A stretch of 64,000 bases of DNA from GCA-003244245 sp050699955. Its GTDB lineage: Bacteria > Actinomycetota > Actinomycetes > Mycobacteriales > Pseudonocardiaceae. Both the position numbers and the translations under genes were made by a program. The DNA lies in NCBI GenBank assembly GCA_050699955.1, contig JBOHGD010000004.1:62001-126000 (forward strand), given 5' to 3'. The first letter of the stretch is position 1, and every line of letters begins with the position of its first letter. Shown one piece after another: positions 26,386 through 35,869 of the stretch. The notes under the pieces are model-generated. The model saw only the letters and a program-made list of their open reading frames with translations, was not told the DNA's origin and made no database searches.

Positions 26386-26470
26386 CCGGGCAGGGCTGCC
26401 CATGGGCAGCATGCTGCCTCGGTGCCGCGAGGCCTCCGTCCGATGTGACACGACGTCCGATGTGACACGA
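26386..26470 (+). repeat. Inverted repeats and a duplicated 17-mer between mraZ and rsmH
   Basis: The mraZ-rsmH gap (26386-26695) contains a 14-bp palindrome GGCAGCATGCTGCC (26405-26418) just after mraZ, and two tandem copies of CGTCCGATGTGACACGA (26437-26453 and 26454-26470). A further AACTCC/GGAGTT hairpin is at 26493-26512. The first could attenuate transcription after mraZ; the duplication might be a regulator site ahead of rsmH. No gene is visible in the gap. Confidence 0.6.
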
Positions 26471-26695
26471 CACTGAGGTGCAGGAACGCCGAAACTCCAC
26501 GACAGCGGAGTTCCACCACACCGAAGTGTCAAGACACCGGCAAGCAGGGCCCTGACGCACCTTCCCCGGCGCCAGGACCTCGCACCGGGCGGAGACCTGG
26601 CGGCACCGAGACAGGGTTCACAGAGTACCGGTGATCCGGTCACCGTGGCATGAGGGGCATCAGGGGGTGTGGGTGTGAGCAGAGGGAGCTTGGCC

Positions 26696-27706
26696 GTGAC
26701 CGATGGCCCGCCCAGTGACGCCTGGTCACCGCACCACACTCCGGTCCTGCTGAGCAGGTGCCTGGAGCTGCTCGGGCCCGCACTGACCGGTCGGCAGGCA
26801 GTGCTGGTCGACGCCACCCTGGGTCTCGGTGGGCACGCGGCAGCGCTGCTGGCGGCGCACCCGGCATTGACCCTGGTCGGGCTGGACCGTGATCCGCAGG
26901 CGCTGGATCTGGCCCGGCAGCGGTTGGCCGAGCATGCCGGGCGTATCCGCCTGGTGCATGCGGTCTACGACGAACTGCCCGACGTGCTGGAGCGGTTGGG
27001 CATCGGGCTCGTCGACGGCATGGTCTTCGACCTCGGGGTGTCCTCGCTGCAACTCGATGCCGCCGAACGCGGTTTCTCCTACGCCCGCGACGCCGCGCTG
27101 GACATGCGGATGGACCCCACTACCGGACAGAGTGCGGCCGACGTTCTCAACAGCTACTCGAAGGCCGAGCTCATCCGGGTGCTCCGGGAGTACGGCGAGG
27201 AGCGCTTCGCGGGCCGGATCGCCGCCGCCGTCGTGACCGAACGCGCCCGACAGCCGTTCGACCGCACCGCCCAGCTGGTGGAGCTGATCTACCACAGCAT
27301 TCCGCCCGGCGCCCGGCGCCACGGTGGACATCCCGCCAAGCGGACTTTCCAGGCATTACGCATCGAGGTCAACGACGAGCTCGCGGCGTTGCGCTCCGCG
27401 ATCCCTGCGGCGCTGAGGGCGCTGTCGGTCGGCGGCCGGCTGGTGGCGCTGTCCTACCACTCCCTGGAGGACCGGATCGTCAAGCGGGCGCTGGCCGAAC
27501 TGACCGCCTCTCGCACCCCGCCCGGACTGCCCGTCGAGCTGCCCGGCCACGGACCTCAGCTCCGGGCGCTGACCCGGGGCGCCGAACAGGCCGATCCCAT
27601 CGAGACCGTGCGCAATCCGCGGGCCGCCTCGGTGCGGCTGCGCGCCGCCGAACGCATTGCGCCCGCTGCTGAGCATCAAGCCGACCGTCCGGAGGTGACC
27701 TCGTGA
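26696..27706 (+). CDS. rsmH: 16S rRNA (cytosine(1402)-N(4))-methyltransferase RsmH (MraW)
   Basis: A 336-residue RsmH, methylating N4 of C1402 in 16S rRNA. HTPVLLSRCLELL is the conserved N-terminus; DATLGLGGHAAALL is the SAM loop; VFDLGVSSLQLDAAERGFSY and LDMRMDP are family blocks; KRTFQALRIEVNDEL and YHSLEDRIVKR mark the C-terminus. GTG 26696 is supported by AGAGGGAG at 26681-26688. Its stop overlaps the ftsL start as GTGA. Confidence 0.95.
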   Translation: MTDGPPSDAWSPHHTPVLLSRCLELLGPALTGRQAVLVDATLGLGGHAAALLAAHPALTLVGLDRDPQALDLARQRLAEHAGRIRLVHAVYDELPDVLERLGIGLVDGMVFDLGVSSLQLDAAERGFSYARDAALDMRMDPTTGQSAADVLNSYSKAELIRVLREYGEERFAGRIAAAVVTERARQPFDRTAQLVELIYHSIPPGARRHGGHPAKRTFQALRIEVNDELAALRSAIPAALRALSVGGRLVALSYHSLEDRIVKRALAELTASRTPPGLPVELPGHGPQLRALTRGAEQADPIETVRNPRAASVRLRAAERIAPAAEHQADRPEVTS

Positions 27707-28290
27707 CGGCTCCCCTGGCGGCTCCGCCACGCAGTACGACGCCCGCCCCCGCCCGCCCTCGCGGCACCGCGGCACCGCGAGCCCGATCGGCGGCCGTCCA
27801 GCGGGCCTACCAGCGGCGTGCACAGCGCACCGGCGTGTCGCAGACCGGTTCGCAGAGCCCGGCCGCCGCCAATCGGGCCTCATTCGTGGTGCTGGTGATG
27901 GTGCTGCTGTCGGCGGCGCTGGTGGCCACCCTGTGGCTGTCCACCGCGGCGGCCGCGGACTCCTATCGCCTGCAGCACTCCCAGGACACGGCCAGGGACC
28001 TCACCGAGCATTCCGAGCAGCTCGGCAGGGAGGTCGCCAGCATGGAGACCGCGCCTGAGCTGGCTCGCCGGGCCGTCGGGCTGGGTATGGTCCCGGCCGG
28101 GGACCCGGCTCGGCTGGTCGTGGGCCCGGATGGCGCGGTCGCGGTGGTGGGCACGCCCAAGGCCGCCACCGAACCGCCCCCGCCGGCCCAGGCGCCGGCC
28201 GCCACCACACAGGCCACCGCTGCTGGACCGGCATCCCAGCCTCCCGCGTCCGCCCAGCCCGCGTCGGCTGCGGGGCCCGGCGGCGCCTGA
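27703..28290 (+). CDS. ftsL: Cell division protein FtsL-like
   Basis: A 195-residue bitopic protein in the ftsL position. A basic, Pro/Ala-rich cytoplasmic part (1-58) leads to one membrane span (about 59-84), then a short extracytoplasmic coiled coil (YRLQHSQDTARDLTEHSEQL) and a Pro/Ala tail. FtsL forms the FtsQ-FtsL-FtsB divisome subcomplex. Sequence conservation is low in this family, so assignment rests on topology and place between rsmH and ftsI. Start GTG 27703 and the next gene's ATG both overlap neighbouring stops. Confidence 0.85.
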   Translation: MTAPLAAPPRSTTPAPARPRGTAAPRARSAAVQRAYQRRAQRTGVSQTGSQSPAAANRASFVVLVMVLLSAALVATLWLSTAAAADSYRLQHSQDTARDLTEHSEQLGREVASMETAPELARRAVGLGMVPAGDPARLVVGPDGAVAVVGTPKAATEPPPPAQAPAATTQATAAGPASQPPASAQPASAAGPGGA

Positions 28291-30140
28291 TGAGCAACTC
28301 GGTCACCGCTCACCCCAGAACCCGCCGTCCTGTCCCTCCCTCCCGCCCCCGCCGTGGCCCCGGCTCGTCGTCGGGGGCGCTGCGCGGCCGGATCATTCTG
28401 GGCCGGGTGCTACTCGTGATGGCGCTGCTGGCCACCGGGCTCAAGCTGGTGGTTGTGCAAGGCCTGCAGGGGGCGGAACTCTCCGCGCAGGCGGCCAGCC
28501 AGCGCACCACGCCGGAGACGCTGCCCGCGATGCGCGGCGCGATCACCGATCGCAACGGCACCCCGCTGGCGTTCAGTGTGGAGGCGCGGGCCCTGTACGC
28601 TCAGCCGAACCGGATCGTGCAGGAACAGCGCGCGGCCGGTGCCGATCCGGACGCGCACAAGCGCGCGATGGCGCACCGGATCGCCGAGGTGCTCGGCCCC
28701 TCGGTCTCGGAGCCGGAGATCCTCGCCAAGCTGCGCAGTAACAGCACCACCGTGCTGCTGGCGCCGGTGGTGCAACCGGCCCAAGCCAGGGCGATCCGGC
28801 AAGATTTCCCGGAGATCAGCGCAGAGTACCGGGAGGTCCGGCAGTATCCCGGCGGGTCACTCGCCGCCAATGTGCTCGGGGTCGCGAACTGGCGGGCCGA
28901 CGAGCGCAAAGTGCGTGGGCTGGTCGGACTGGAGAACTATGACGACACGCTGCTGGCAGGCCGGGACGGTCACCGGGTGGTGGACACCGCGGAGGGCTCG
29001 GATGCGGTCATTCCCGGCAGTGAGCGGGCCGTCCGGCCGGCAGTTCCCGGTTCCAGTCTCGAGCTCACCCTGGACTCCGATCTGCAGTTCACCGTGCAGC
29101 AGTTGCTCAGCGACTACGTGCGGCGCTATCACGCGCGAGGCGGCGGCGTGGTGGTGCTCGACGCGCGGACGGCCGAGGTCTACGCCATGGCCGATTCGGC
29201 CACCTTCGATCCGAACAACCTCTCTGCAGCGACGCCGGAGCAACTGGCCAACCCCGCGGTATCAGCTCCCTTCGAACCGGGTTCGGTGAACAAGATCGTC
29301 ACTGCGGCCGCCGCCGTCGAGGAGGGCGTGGTCACTCCCGACACCGTGCTGCACGTCCCCGGTCAGCTCCGGGTGGCCGACCGGACGATCCGGGATGCGT
29401 GGTCGCACGGCCCCTTGGACCTGACCTTCACCGGGGTGCTGGCCCGTTCCTCCAACATCGGCACACTGCTCACCGCGCAGCGGGTCGGCCCGGACCGCTT
29501 CATGGACATGTTGAAGCGCCTGGGTGCGGGCCAGCGCAGCGGCATAGGCCTTCCCGGGGAGAGCGCAGGCCGGGTCCCGCCCCGCGAGCAGTGGTCCGGC
29601 AGCACCTTCGCGAACCTGCCCATCGGCCAGGGGCTGTCGATGACCTTGCTGCAGATGACCGGCATGTACCAGGCGATCGCCAACGATGGTGTGCGCATCC
29701 CGCCGCGGATCGTCAGTGCTGAGATCGCCCCGGACGGCACCCGCACCGCGACCCCTCGGCCGGCCGGCGTCCGGGTGGTCAGCCCGCAGACCGCCAAAAC
29801 CGTGCGGGACATGCTCCGCGCTGTGGTGCAGGACGCGCCGGGGCAGCGTGGGACCGGTGTGCCCGCCGCGTTGGACGGTTATCAGATCGCCGCCAAAACC
29901 GGCACCGCGCAGCAGGTCGACCCTGCCTGTAGCTGCTACAGCGACTCGGCTTACTGGATCAACTTCGCCGGGATCCTGCCCGCCGACGCTCCGCGCTTCG
30001 TCGTCGGGATCACGCTGGACGACCCGAGCACCGGCAGCGCGGCGCCGTTGTTCCACGACATCGCCTCCTACCTGGCCCAGCACTACCAGATCCCGCTGTC
30101 CGCCACGCCGAGCCCGATCGTCACCCTGACCGCGCATTAG
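28290..30140 (+). CDS. ftsI: Septal peptidoglycan transpeptidase FtsI (PBP3)
   Basis: A 616-residue class B penicillin-binding protein. One N-terminal membrane anchor (about 38-56) is followed by the dimerisation domain. The transpeptidase has SxxK as SVNK (S332-K335), SxN as SSN (387-389) and KTG at 536-538. It cross-links septal peptidoglycan with FtsW. The Cys pair in DPACSCYSDS near residue 550 is notable for an extracytoplasmic domain. Start ATG shares a base with the ftsL stop (TGATG). Confidence 0.96.
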   Translation: MSNSVTAHPRTRRPVPPSRPRRGPGSSSGALRGRIILGRVLLVMALLATGLKLVVVQGLQGAELSAQAASQRTTPETLPAMRGAITDRNGTPLAFSVEARALYAQPNRIVQEQRAAGADPDAHKRAMAHRIAEVLGPSVSEPEILAKLRSNSTTVLLAPVVQPAQARAIRQDFPEISAEYREVRQYPGGSLAANVLGVANWRADERKVRGLVGLENYDDTLLAGRDGHRVVDTAEGSDAVIPGSERAVRPAVPGSSLELTLDSDLQFTVQQLLSDYVRRYHARGGGVVVLDARTAEVYAMADSATFDPNNLSAATPEQLANPAVSAPFEPGSVNKIVTAAAAVEEGVVTPDTVLHVPGQLRVADRTIRDAWSHGPLDLTFTGVLARSSNIGTLLTAQRVGPDRFMDMLKRLGAGQRSGIGLPGESAGRVPPREQWSGSTFANLPIGQGLSMTLLQMTGMYQAIANDGVRIPPRIVSAEIAPDGTRTATPRPAGVRVVSPQTAKTVRDMLRAVVQDAPGQRGTGVPAALDGYQIAAKTGTAQQVDPACSCYSDSAYWINFAGILPADAPRFVVGITLDDPSTGSAAPLFHDIASYLAQHYQIPLSATPSPIVTLTAH

Positions 30141-30223
30141 GGCTGGCAGGACCCGGCCCTCCGGGTCGCCCATGTCGTGGATCAGCGCGCCGGTAGCCTT
30201 CGGCTCACGGCTGCCGACCACCG

Positions 30224-31831
30224 ATGACGATGGGCCACGATGCCGCGGCTTCAGCTGAACCTGCACCCGACCCCCGGACCGTGACCACCCCTGTGACTCC
30301 CTCGCTGACCGAGACGCCGCTCCGGCCGTCGCGTACCACTCCGATCCCGTTGACCGCGCTCGCCGCGCTGGCCGACGTGGCCTCCGGCTCCGGTGCGTCA
30401 GACCGAGTAGCCATTACCGGGATCACCCTGCGCGCCCATCAGGTGGTTCCCGGCGATCTGTTCGCGGCGCTGCCCAGCTTGACCCCTGGCCGCCCGCACG
30501 GCGCTGATTTCGCCGGGACCGCGCTGGCGGCCGGCGCCGCCGCGGTGCTCACCGATCCGGCCGGCGCGCAGCGCCCGAGCCTGGCGAGCGGCCCGGTGCC
30601 GGTGCTGCGCCACCCGGATCCCCGGTCGGTGCTGGGCGCACTGGCCGCGGAGATCTACGGCCTCCCTTCGACCCGGCTCGCCGTCCTGGGGATCACCGGC
30701 ACCTCCGGCAAGACCACCACGAGCTACCTGCTCGAGGCGGGTCTGCGGGCGGCCGGGGCCGGCACCGGCCTGCTCGGCACCGTGCAGGCGCGGATCGGCG
30801 ACCAGCACCTGCCGAGCGCTTTCACCACCCCGGAGGCCCCGGACCTGCAGGCGTTGCTGGCGCTGATGGTCGAGCGCGGCGTCACCCACCTGGCCATGGA
30901 GGTGTCCAGCCACGCGCTGGCGCTGGGCCGGGTGGTGGGCACCGCGTTCGCCGTGGGGGCGTTCACCAACCTGTCCCAGGACCACCTGGACTTCCACACC
31001 GACCTGGAGGATTACTTCGCCGCCAAGGCGTTGCTGTTCGACGGGCGGGCCGCGGCTGAGGTGGTGTGCATCGACGACGCCTGGGGCCGTCGTCTGGTCA
31101 CCGACCAGACGACAACGGTGTCCCTGCGGGGTGTGGACGGCGAGGCAACCTGGCACGCGGCCGACATCGAGGCCGGGGCGTCCGGCAGCCAGACGTTCCG
31201 GGCGGTCGGCCCGGGCGGGTTCAACCAGCGGGCACTGGTGCGGCTACCGGGCACGTTCAACGTCACCAACGCGTTGCTGGCGCTGGCCGTCGCGGACGCG
31301 GCGGGCGCGGACCCCCGGCTGGTGTTGCGCGGCATCGCCACCGCCGAGGTGCCTGGCCGGATGCAGCGGGTGGACCTCGGTCAGGACTTCCTCGCTCTGG
31401 TGGACTACGCGCACAAGCCGGCCGCGGTCGCCGCGCTGCTCGACGCGGTGCGCGCGCAGATCCCCGGACGGCTGCTGGTGGTGCTGGGCTGCGGCGGGGA
31501 CCGGGACACCGGAAAGCGCCCGCTGATGGGTGCCGAAGCGGCTCGCCGGGCCGACCTCGTCGTGGTCACCGACGACAACCCACGCAGCGAGGATCCGGCC
31601 GCGATTCGGGCGGCGATGCTCACCGGCGCCCGAGTCGGCTCCGCCGAGGTGGTGGAGATCCCCGATCGGGCGGCCGCGATCGGCTACGCGGTCGCGCGAG
31701 CCGGCGCGGGTGACGCGGTCGTGGTCGCGGGCAAGGGCCACGAGACCGGGCAGCAGGTCCACGGGGTCGTCCATCCGTTCTCCGATGCCGAGGTGCTTGC
31801 CCGTGCCCTGGCGGACCGGGACGAGCGATGA
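30224..31831 (+). CDS. murE: UDP-MurNAc-L-Ala-D-Glu : meso-diaminopimelate ligase MurE
   Basis: A 535-residue Mur ligase. The ATP loop GTSGKTTT is at 159-166 and the DNPR motif (residues 451-454) indicates meso-diaminopimelate rather than lysine specificity. The acceptor must contain D-Glu at position 2, so it depends on the MurL/MurD2 pair encoded at 40.2-42.8 kb if that is the only route. The N-terminal ~40 residues are Thr/Pro-rich. The stop overlaps murF (ATGA). Confidence 0.96.
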   Translation: MTMGHDAAASAEPAPDPRTVTTPVTPSLTETPLRPSRTTPIPLTALAALADVASGSGASDRVAITGITLRAHQVVPGDLFAALPSLTPGRPHGADFAGTALAAGAAAVLTDPAGAQRPSLASGPVPVLRHPDPRSVLGALAAEIYGLPSTRLAVLGITGTSGKTTTSYLLEAGLRAAGAGTGLLGTVQARIGDQHLPSAFTTPEAPDLQALLALMVERGVTHLAMEVSSHALALGRVVGTAFAVGAFTNLSQDHLDFHTDLEDYFAAKALLFDGRAAAEVVCIDDAWGRRLVTDQTTTVSLRGVDGEATWHAADIEAGASGSQTFRAVGPGGFNQRALVRLPGTFNVTNALLALAVADAAGADPRLVLRGIATAEVPGRMQRVDLGQDFLALVDYAHKPAAVAALLDAVRAQIPGRLLVVLGCGGDRDTGKRPLMGAEAARRADLVVVTDDNPRSEDPAAIRAAMLTGARVGSAEVVEIPDRAAAIGYAVARAGAGDAVVVAGKGHETGQQVHGVVHPFSDAEVLARALADRDER

Positions 31832-33345
31832 TCGCCTTGACGCTGGCCGAGGTGGCAGGAGCGGTCGGCGGAGTCGTCCGCGGTGGCGAGGGCACCGAGG
31901 TGGTCACCGGCAGTGTCGAGTTCGACTCCCGCGAGGTCGGTTCGGGCGGGCTGTTCGTCGCGCTACCCGGTGAGCGGGTCGACGGGCACGACTTCGCTGC
32001 CGCGGCGGTGGCCGCGGGCGCCACTGGGGTGCTTGTCGGCCGGCCCGTCGACGCACCCTCGGTGCTCGTCCCCCCCGCGGTGCCCGGCGGCTCGGCATCG
32101 ACGTCCTATGCATTGGCGGCGGATACCGACGGTGTGGGTGCGGCGGTGCTGTCCGCGCTGGCCCGGCTGGCGCGCACCGTGGTGGACCAGCTCAGCCAGC
32201 CGCACGCGGAGGTGGCGACCGGCCTACGGGTGGTGGGCCTGACCGGTTCGTCGGGCAAGACTTCCACCAAGGACATGGTGGCCGCGCTGCTCACCCCGCT
32301 GGGCCCCACCGTCGCGCCACCGGGATCGTTCAACAACGAGATCGGCCACCCCTGGACCGCGCTGCGCGCCGACCGGCACACCCGGCATCTGGTCCTCGAA
32401 CTGTCCGCGCGCGGCATCGGTCACGTGGCGCAGCTGTGCCAGGTGGCGCCGCCGTCGATCGGAGTGGTACTCAACGTTGGCTCGGCGCACCTCGGCGAGT
32501 TCGGCTCCCGGGACGCGGTGGCCGCGGCCAAGGGCGAGCTGGTCGAGGCGCTTCCGGCGGACGGGATCGCGGTGCTCAACGCCGACGACCCGGTAGTCGC
32601 CGCGATGGACCGCCGCACCGCCGCCCAGGTGGTGCGCTTCGGGCACTCCGCCGCCGCGCACGTGCGCGCCACCGACGTCGCCCTGGACGACCGCGGCCGC
32701 CCGTCGTTCCGCCTGGTCACTCCGGTGGGGGACAGCCCGGTGCACCTTGCGGTCCCCGGTGCGCACCAGGTGTCCAACGCACTGGCGGCGGCGGCGGTGG
32801 CTCTGCAGCTCGGCGCCACTGCGGCGGGCATCGCCGCGGTACTGGCCGGCTATCAGCCCGCCTCGCGCTGGCGGATGGAGGTGACCGAACGGCCCGACGG
32901 AGTGACCGTGGTCAACGACGCCTACAACGCCAACCCGGAATCGGTCGCCGCTGCGCTGCACACCTTGGTCGCGATGGCGGCCACCGACCGGCGTAGCTGG
33001 GCGGTCCTCGGCCCGCTCGGTGAGCTCGGGGCGGCCGGGGCCGCCGCACACCGGGACATCGGGATGCTGGCCGTACGCCTGGGCGTCGACCGGCTCGTGG
33101 TGGTGGGGGAGCAAGCTGAGTCGATGCACCGGGGCGCTCACGAGTCGGGAGCCACCGACTGGGGCGGGCAGGCGGGAGAAGCCTCGTCGGTGCTGGTGCC
33201 CGACGTATCCGCGGCACTCGAACTGCTGCGCGATGAGCTCGTCACCGGCGACGTGGTGCTGGTCAAGGCCTCCCGGGCGTTCGGACTGGAACGGATCGCC
33301 GACGGCCTGCTCGGTATCGGTCCAGGGAGGAGGGGCCGCCGGTGA
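31828..33345 (+). CDS. murF: UDP-MurNAc-tripeptide : D-Ala-D-Ala ligase MurF
   Basis: A 505-residue MurF, adding D-Ala-D-Ala to form the pentapeptide precursor. The uridine-binding N-terminal domain has SVEFDSREV; the ATP loop is GSSGKTST (140-147); SFNNEIGHPWT and NDAYNANPESV are family blocks. Coupled by 4-base overlaps to murE and mraY, forming one translational unit. Confidence 0.95.
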   Translation: MIALTLAEVAGAVGGVVRGGEGTEVVTGSVEFDSREVGSGGLFVALPGERVDGHDFAAAAVAAGATGVLVGRPVDAPSVLVPPAVPGGSASTSYALAADTDGVGAAVLSALARLARTVVDQLSQPHAEVATGLRVVGLTGSSGKTSTKDMVAALLTPLGPTVAPPGSFNNEIGHPWTALRADRHTRHLVLELSARGIGHVAQLCQVAPPSIGVVLNVGSAHLGEFGSRDAVAAAKGELVEALPADGIAVLNADDPVVAAMDRRTAAQVVRFGHSAAAHVRATDVALDDRGRPSFRLVTPVGDSPVHLAVPGAHQVSNALAAAAVALQLGATAAGIAAVLAGYQPASRWRMEVTERPDGVTVVNDAYNANPESVAAALHTLVAMAATDRRSWAVLGPLGELGAAGAAAHRDIGMLAVRLGVDRLVVVGEQAESMHRGAHESGATDWGGQAGEASSVLVPDVSAALELLRDELVTGDVVLVKASRAFGLERIADGLLGIGPGRRGRR

Positions 33346-34412
33346 TCAGCATCCTGGTCGCCGCCGGAGTCGCCCTGCTGGCCTCCATCCTGTTCACCCC
33401 TTACCTGATCCGGGTGTTCGCCCGGCAGGGCTTCGGCCAGGAGATCAGACAGGACGGCCCGCAGAGCCACCAGAGCAAGCGTGGCACACCCACCATGGGT
33501 GGGGTCGCCATCCTGCTGGCGCTGTGGACGGGCTACCTGGTCGCCCACTTCACGGTCACCCACACCGGCATGACCGCCTCCGCTCTAGTGGTGTTACTGC
33601 TCACCACGGTGCTCGGGGTGGTGGGTTTCCTGGACGACTTCATCAAGATCCGCCGGCAACGCAACCTAGGTCTGAACAAGACTGCCAAACTGGTCGGGCA
33701 GTTGGTCGCGGCGGTGCTCTTCGCGATCCTGGCGATGAACTTTCCGGACGCCAACGGCGTCGCCCCGGCTTCGACGCACCTGTCCTTCGTGCGCGACGTC
33801 GCCGTCCTGTCCTTCGGCGTGGTCGGGTTCGTGATATTCAGCTATGTGCTGGTGTCCGCGTGGTCCAACGCGGTGAACCTGACCGACGGGCTGGACGGGC
33901 TGGCAGCGGGGTCGGCGGCGATGGTGCTGGCGACCTACGTGATCGTCTCGTTCTGGCAGTACACCCAGAACTGCACTCATGAGGCGCTGCCCGGCTGTTA
34001 CACCGTGCGCGACCCACTCGACGTGGCTGTGGTGGCCGCCGCCGCGGTCGGCGGGTGCATCGGGTTTCTGTGGTGGAACGCCGCCCCGGCGAAGATCTTC
34101 ATGGGCGACACCGGGTCGCTGGCCATCGGCGGGCTGCTCGCGGGGCTGGCTGTGGTCACCCGCACCGAACTGCTGCTGGTGGTCATCGGCGGGTTGTTCG
34201 TGGTGGAGGCGCTGTCTGTGGTGTTGCAGGTCGCGGTGTTCCGCGCCGCGCGGCGCAGGCTGTTCCGGATGGCACCGTTCCACCATCACTTCGAGCTGGC
34301 TGGGTGGGCGGAAACCACCGTCATCATCAGGTTCTGGCTGCTCGCGGCGATCTGCTGCGCGTTGGGCGTAGGGGTGTTCTACAGCGAGTGGCTGGGCGCG
34401 GCCGGAGGATGA
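33342..34412 (+). CDS. mraY: Phospho-MurNAc-pentapeptide transferase MraY
   Basis: A 356-residue polytopic enzyme making lipid I from UDP-MurNAc-pentapeptide and undecaprenyl phosphate. About ten membrane spans are visible. Conserved cytoplasmic motifs are GTPTMGG, FLDDFIKI, NLTDGLDGLAAG, FMGDTGSLAIGG and APFHHHFEL. The stop at 34410-34412 directly meets ftsW: the murD that usually follows mraY is absent here. Confidence 0.96.
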   Translation: MISILVAAGVALLASILFTPYLIRVFARQGFGQEIRQDGPQSHQSKRGTPTMGGVAILLALWTGYLVAHFTVTHTGMTASALVVLLLTTVLGVVGFLDDFIKIRRQRNLGLNKTAKLVGQLVAAVLFAILAMNFPDANGVAPASTHLSFVRDVAVLSFGVVGFVIFSYVLVSAWSNAVNLTDGLDGLAAGSAAMVLATYVIVSFWQYTQNCTHEALPGCYTVRDPLDVAVVAAAAVGGCIGFLWWNAAPAKIFMGDTGSLAIGGLLAGLAVVTRTELLLVVIGGLFVVEALSVVLQVAVFRAARRRLFRMAPFHHHFELAGWAETTVIIRFWLLAAICCALGVGVFYSEWLGAAGG

Positions 34413-34417
34413 CCGTG

Positions 34418-35869
34418 ATGCACTCGTCGACCACCGCAACGATGCCGCGAACCACCGCGGCGACGTCGCGATCATCCCCCACCCGACACGCCTCCGATCT
34501 CCCGGCCCCTAGGGCCGATTCGGGAGAGGATGAGGCAATGACCGAGGCGGTGGGTCGGTTGGCTGCGGCCCGGGATCGGCTGACGGCGTGGCTGGCTCGG
34601 CCGCTGACCTCGCTGCATCTGGTGTTGGCCGTGTTCGGCCTGCTCACCCTGTTCGGTCTGGTGATGGTGCTCTCGGCGTCCAGCGTGGAGTCCTACACCC
34701 AGGTCGGTTCGTCCTACGCGGTGTTCCTGCGGCAGTTGGAGTACTGCGGTGTGGGGCTGGTGTTGTTCTGGGTGGCGATGCGAATGCCGGTGCGGATGCT
34801 GCGCGCGGGCAGCGGGACAGTGCTGGTGGTGTCCGTGCTGTTGCTGATCGCGGTGCTCACTCCACTGGGCACGGCGTCCAACGGTGCGCAGGCCTGGCTG
34901 CGCCTGGGCCCGTTGTCGGTGCAACCCTCCGAGGTGGCCAAACTCGCGCTGGCCATGTGGGGGGCGCATGTGCTGATCCTCAAGCGGCCGTTGCGCCACC
35001 AGTGGCGGGAGTTGCTGGTGCCGCTGGTGCCGGTGGCTGTGCTGATCTTCGGGTTGGTGATGCTCCAGCCGGATCTGGGCACCACGATCACCTTGGCCGT
35101 CGTGCTGCTGGCGTTGTTGTGGTTCGGCGGGGCGCCCGCCGAGCTGTTCGGGGCGGTCGCGATCGCCGCGGTGGCCGGGGCGATCACCATGGCTGGTATC
35201 GCGGGGTATCGCTCGGCGCGGATCGAGTCGTTCCTGCATCCGGGTGCGGACCCGCAGGGCGCGGCGTTCCAGGCCCGCCAAGCCCTGTACTCGCTGGCCG
35301 ACGGCGGTTGGTGGGGCGTGGGGCTGGGCCAGGGCAGCGCTAAATGGGACTACCTGCCCAACGCGCACAACGACTTCATCTTCGCGATCATCGGGGAGGA
35401 GCTCGGTTTCCTGGGGTGCCTGGTGGTGCTGGTGCTGTTCGCCACGCTGGCCTACGTCGGGATGCGGATCGCGGCGCGCAACACCGACCCGTGGATCAAG
35501 CTGACCGCCGCGACCCTGACCACCTGGCTGGTCGGCCAGGCGGCGATCAACATCGGATACGTGGTGGGCCTGCTGCCGGTCACCGGTATCCCGCTGCCGC
35601 TGATCTCCTCGGGCGGCACTTCCGTGGTACTGGCGATGCTGGCGTTCGGTTTGCTGGCCAACTTCGCCCGCCATGAGCCGCAGGCGGTCTCCGCGCTGCG
35701 CTCGCAGGTCAGCCGTTCCGGACGGCAGGGGGGCGTCTCCCGGCTGTTGCGGCTGCGCGCGCCGGTGCCCTATGCCCCCGCACCTCGCGCACCACGGCGA
35801 GCCCCGGGCTCGGTGCGCGCCGGTACCCGCCCGACCGCCACCGCCCGCGGCCGGGGAGCGCGACGATGA
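34418..35869 (+). CDS. ftsW: Lipid II glycosyltransferase/divisome protein FtsW
   Basis: A 483-residue SEDS-family protein polymerising lipid II at the septum with FtsI. A ~55-residue hydrophilic N-terminus precedes roughly ten membrane spans. Conserved elements are NGAQAWLRLGPLSVQPSE, MLQPDLGTT, the NAHNDFIFAIIGEELGF loop and GIPLPLISSGGTS. The start is ambiguous: ATG 34409 overlaps the mraY stop but abuts GGAGG (34404-34408), so GTG 34415 or ATG 34418 is more likely. Genes before (mraY) and after (murG) overlap or abut. Confidence 0.94.
   Translation: MHSSTTATMPRTTAATSRSSPTRHASDLPAPRADSGEDEAMTEAVGRLAAARDRLTAWLARPLTSLHLVLAVFGLLTLFGLVMVLSASSVESYTQVGSSYAVFLRQLEYCGVGLVLFWVAMRMPVRMLRAGSGTVLVVSVLLLIAVLTPLGTASNGAQAWLRLGPLSVQPSEVAKLALAMWGAHVLILKRPLRHQWRELLVPLVPVAVLIFGLVMLQPDLGTTITLAVVLLALLWFGGAPAELFGAVAIAAVAGAITMAGIAGYRSARIESFLHPGADPQGAAFQARQALYSLADGGWWGVGLGQGSAKWDYLPNAHNDFIFAIIGEELGFLGCLVVLVLFATLAYVGMRIAARNTDPWIKLTAATLTTWLVGQAAINIGYVVGLLPVTGIPLPLISSGGTSVVLAMLAFGLLANFARHEPQAVSALRSQVSRSGRQGGVSRLLRLRAPVPYAPAPRAPRRAPGSVRAGTRPTATARGRGARR

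Noticed and set aside
26437..26470. Possible CRISPR-like repeats
   Set aside because: Two tandem 17-mers with no spacer between them; no array or cas gene is present anywhere in the window.
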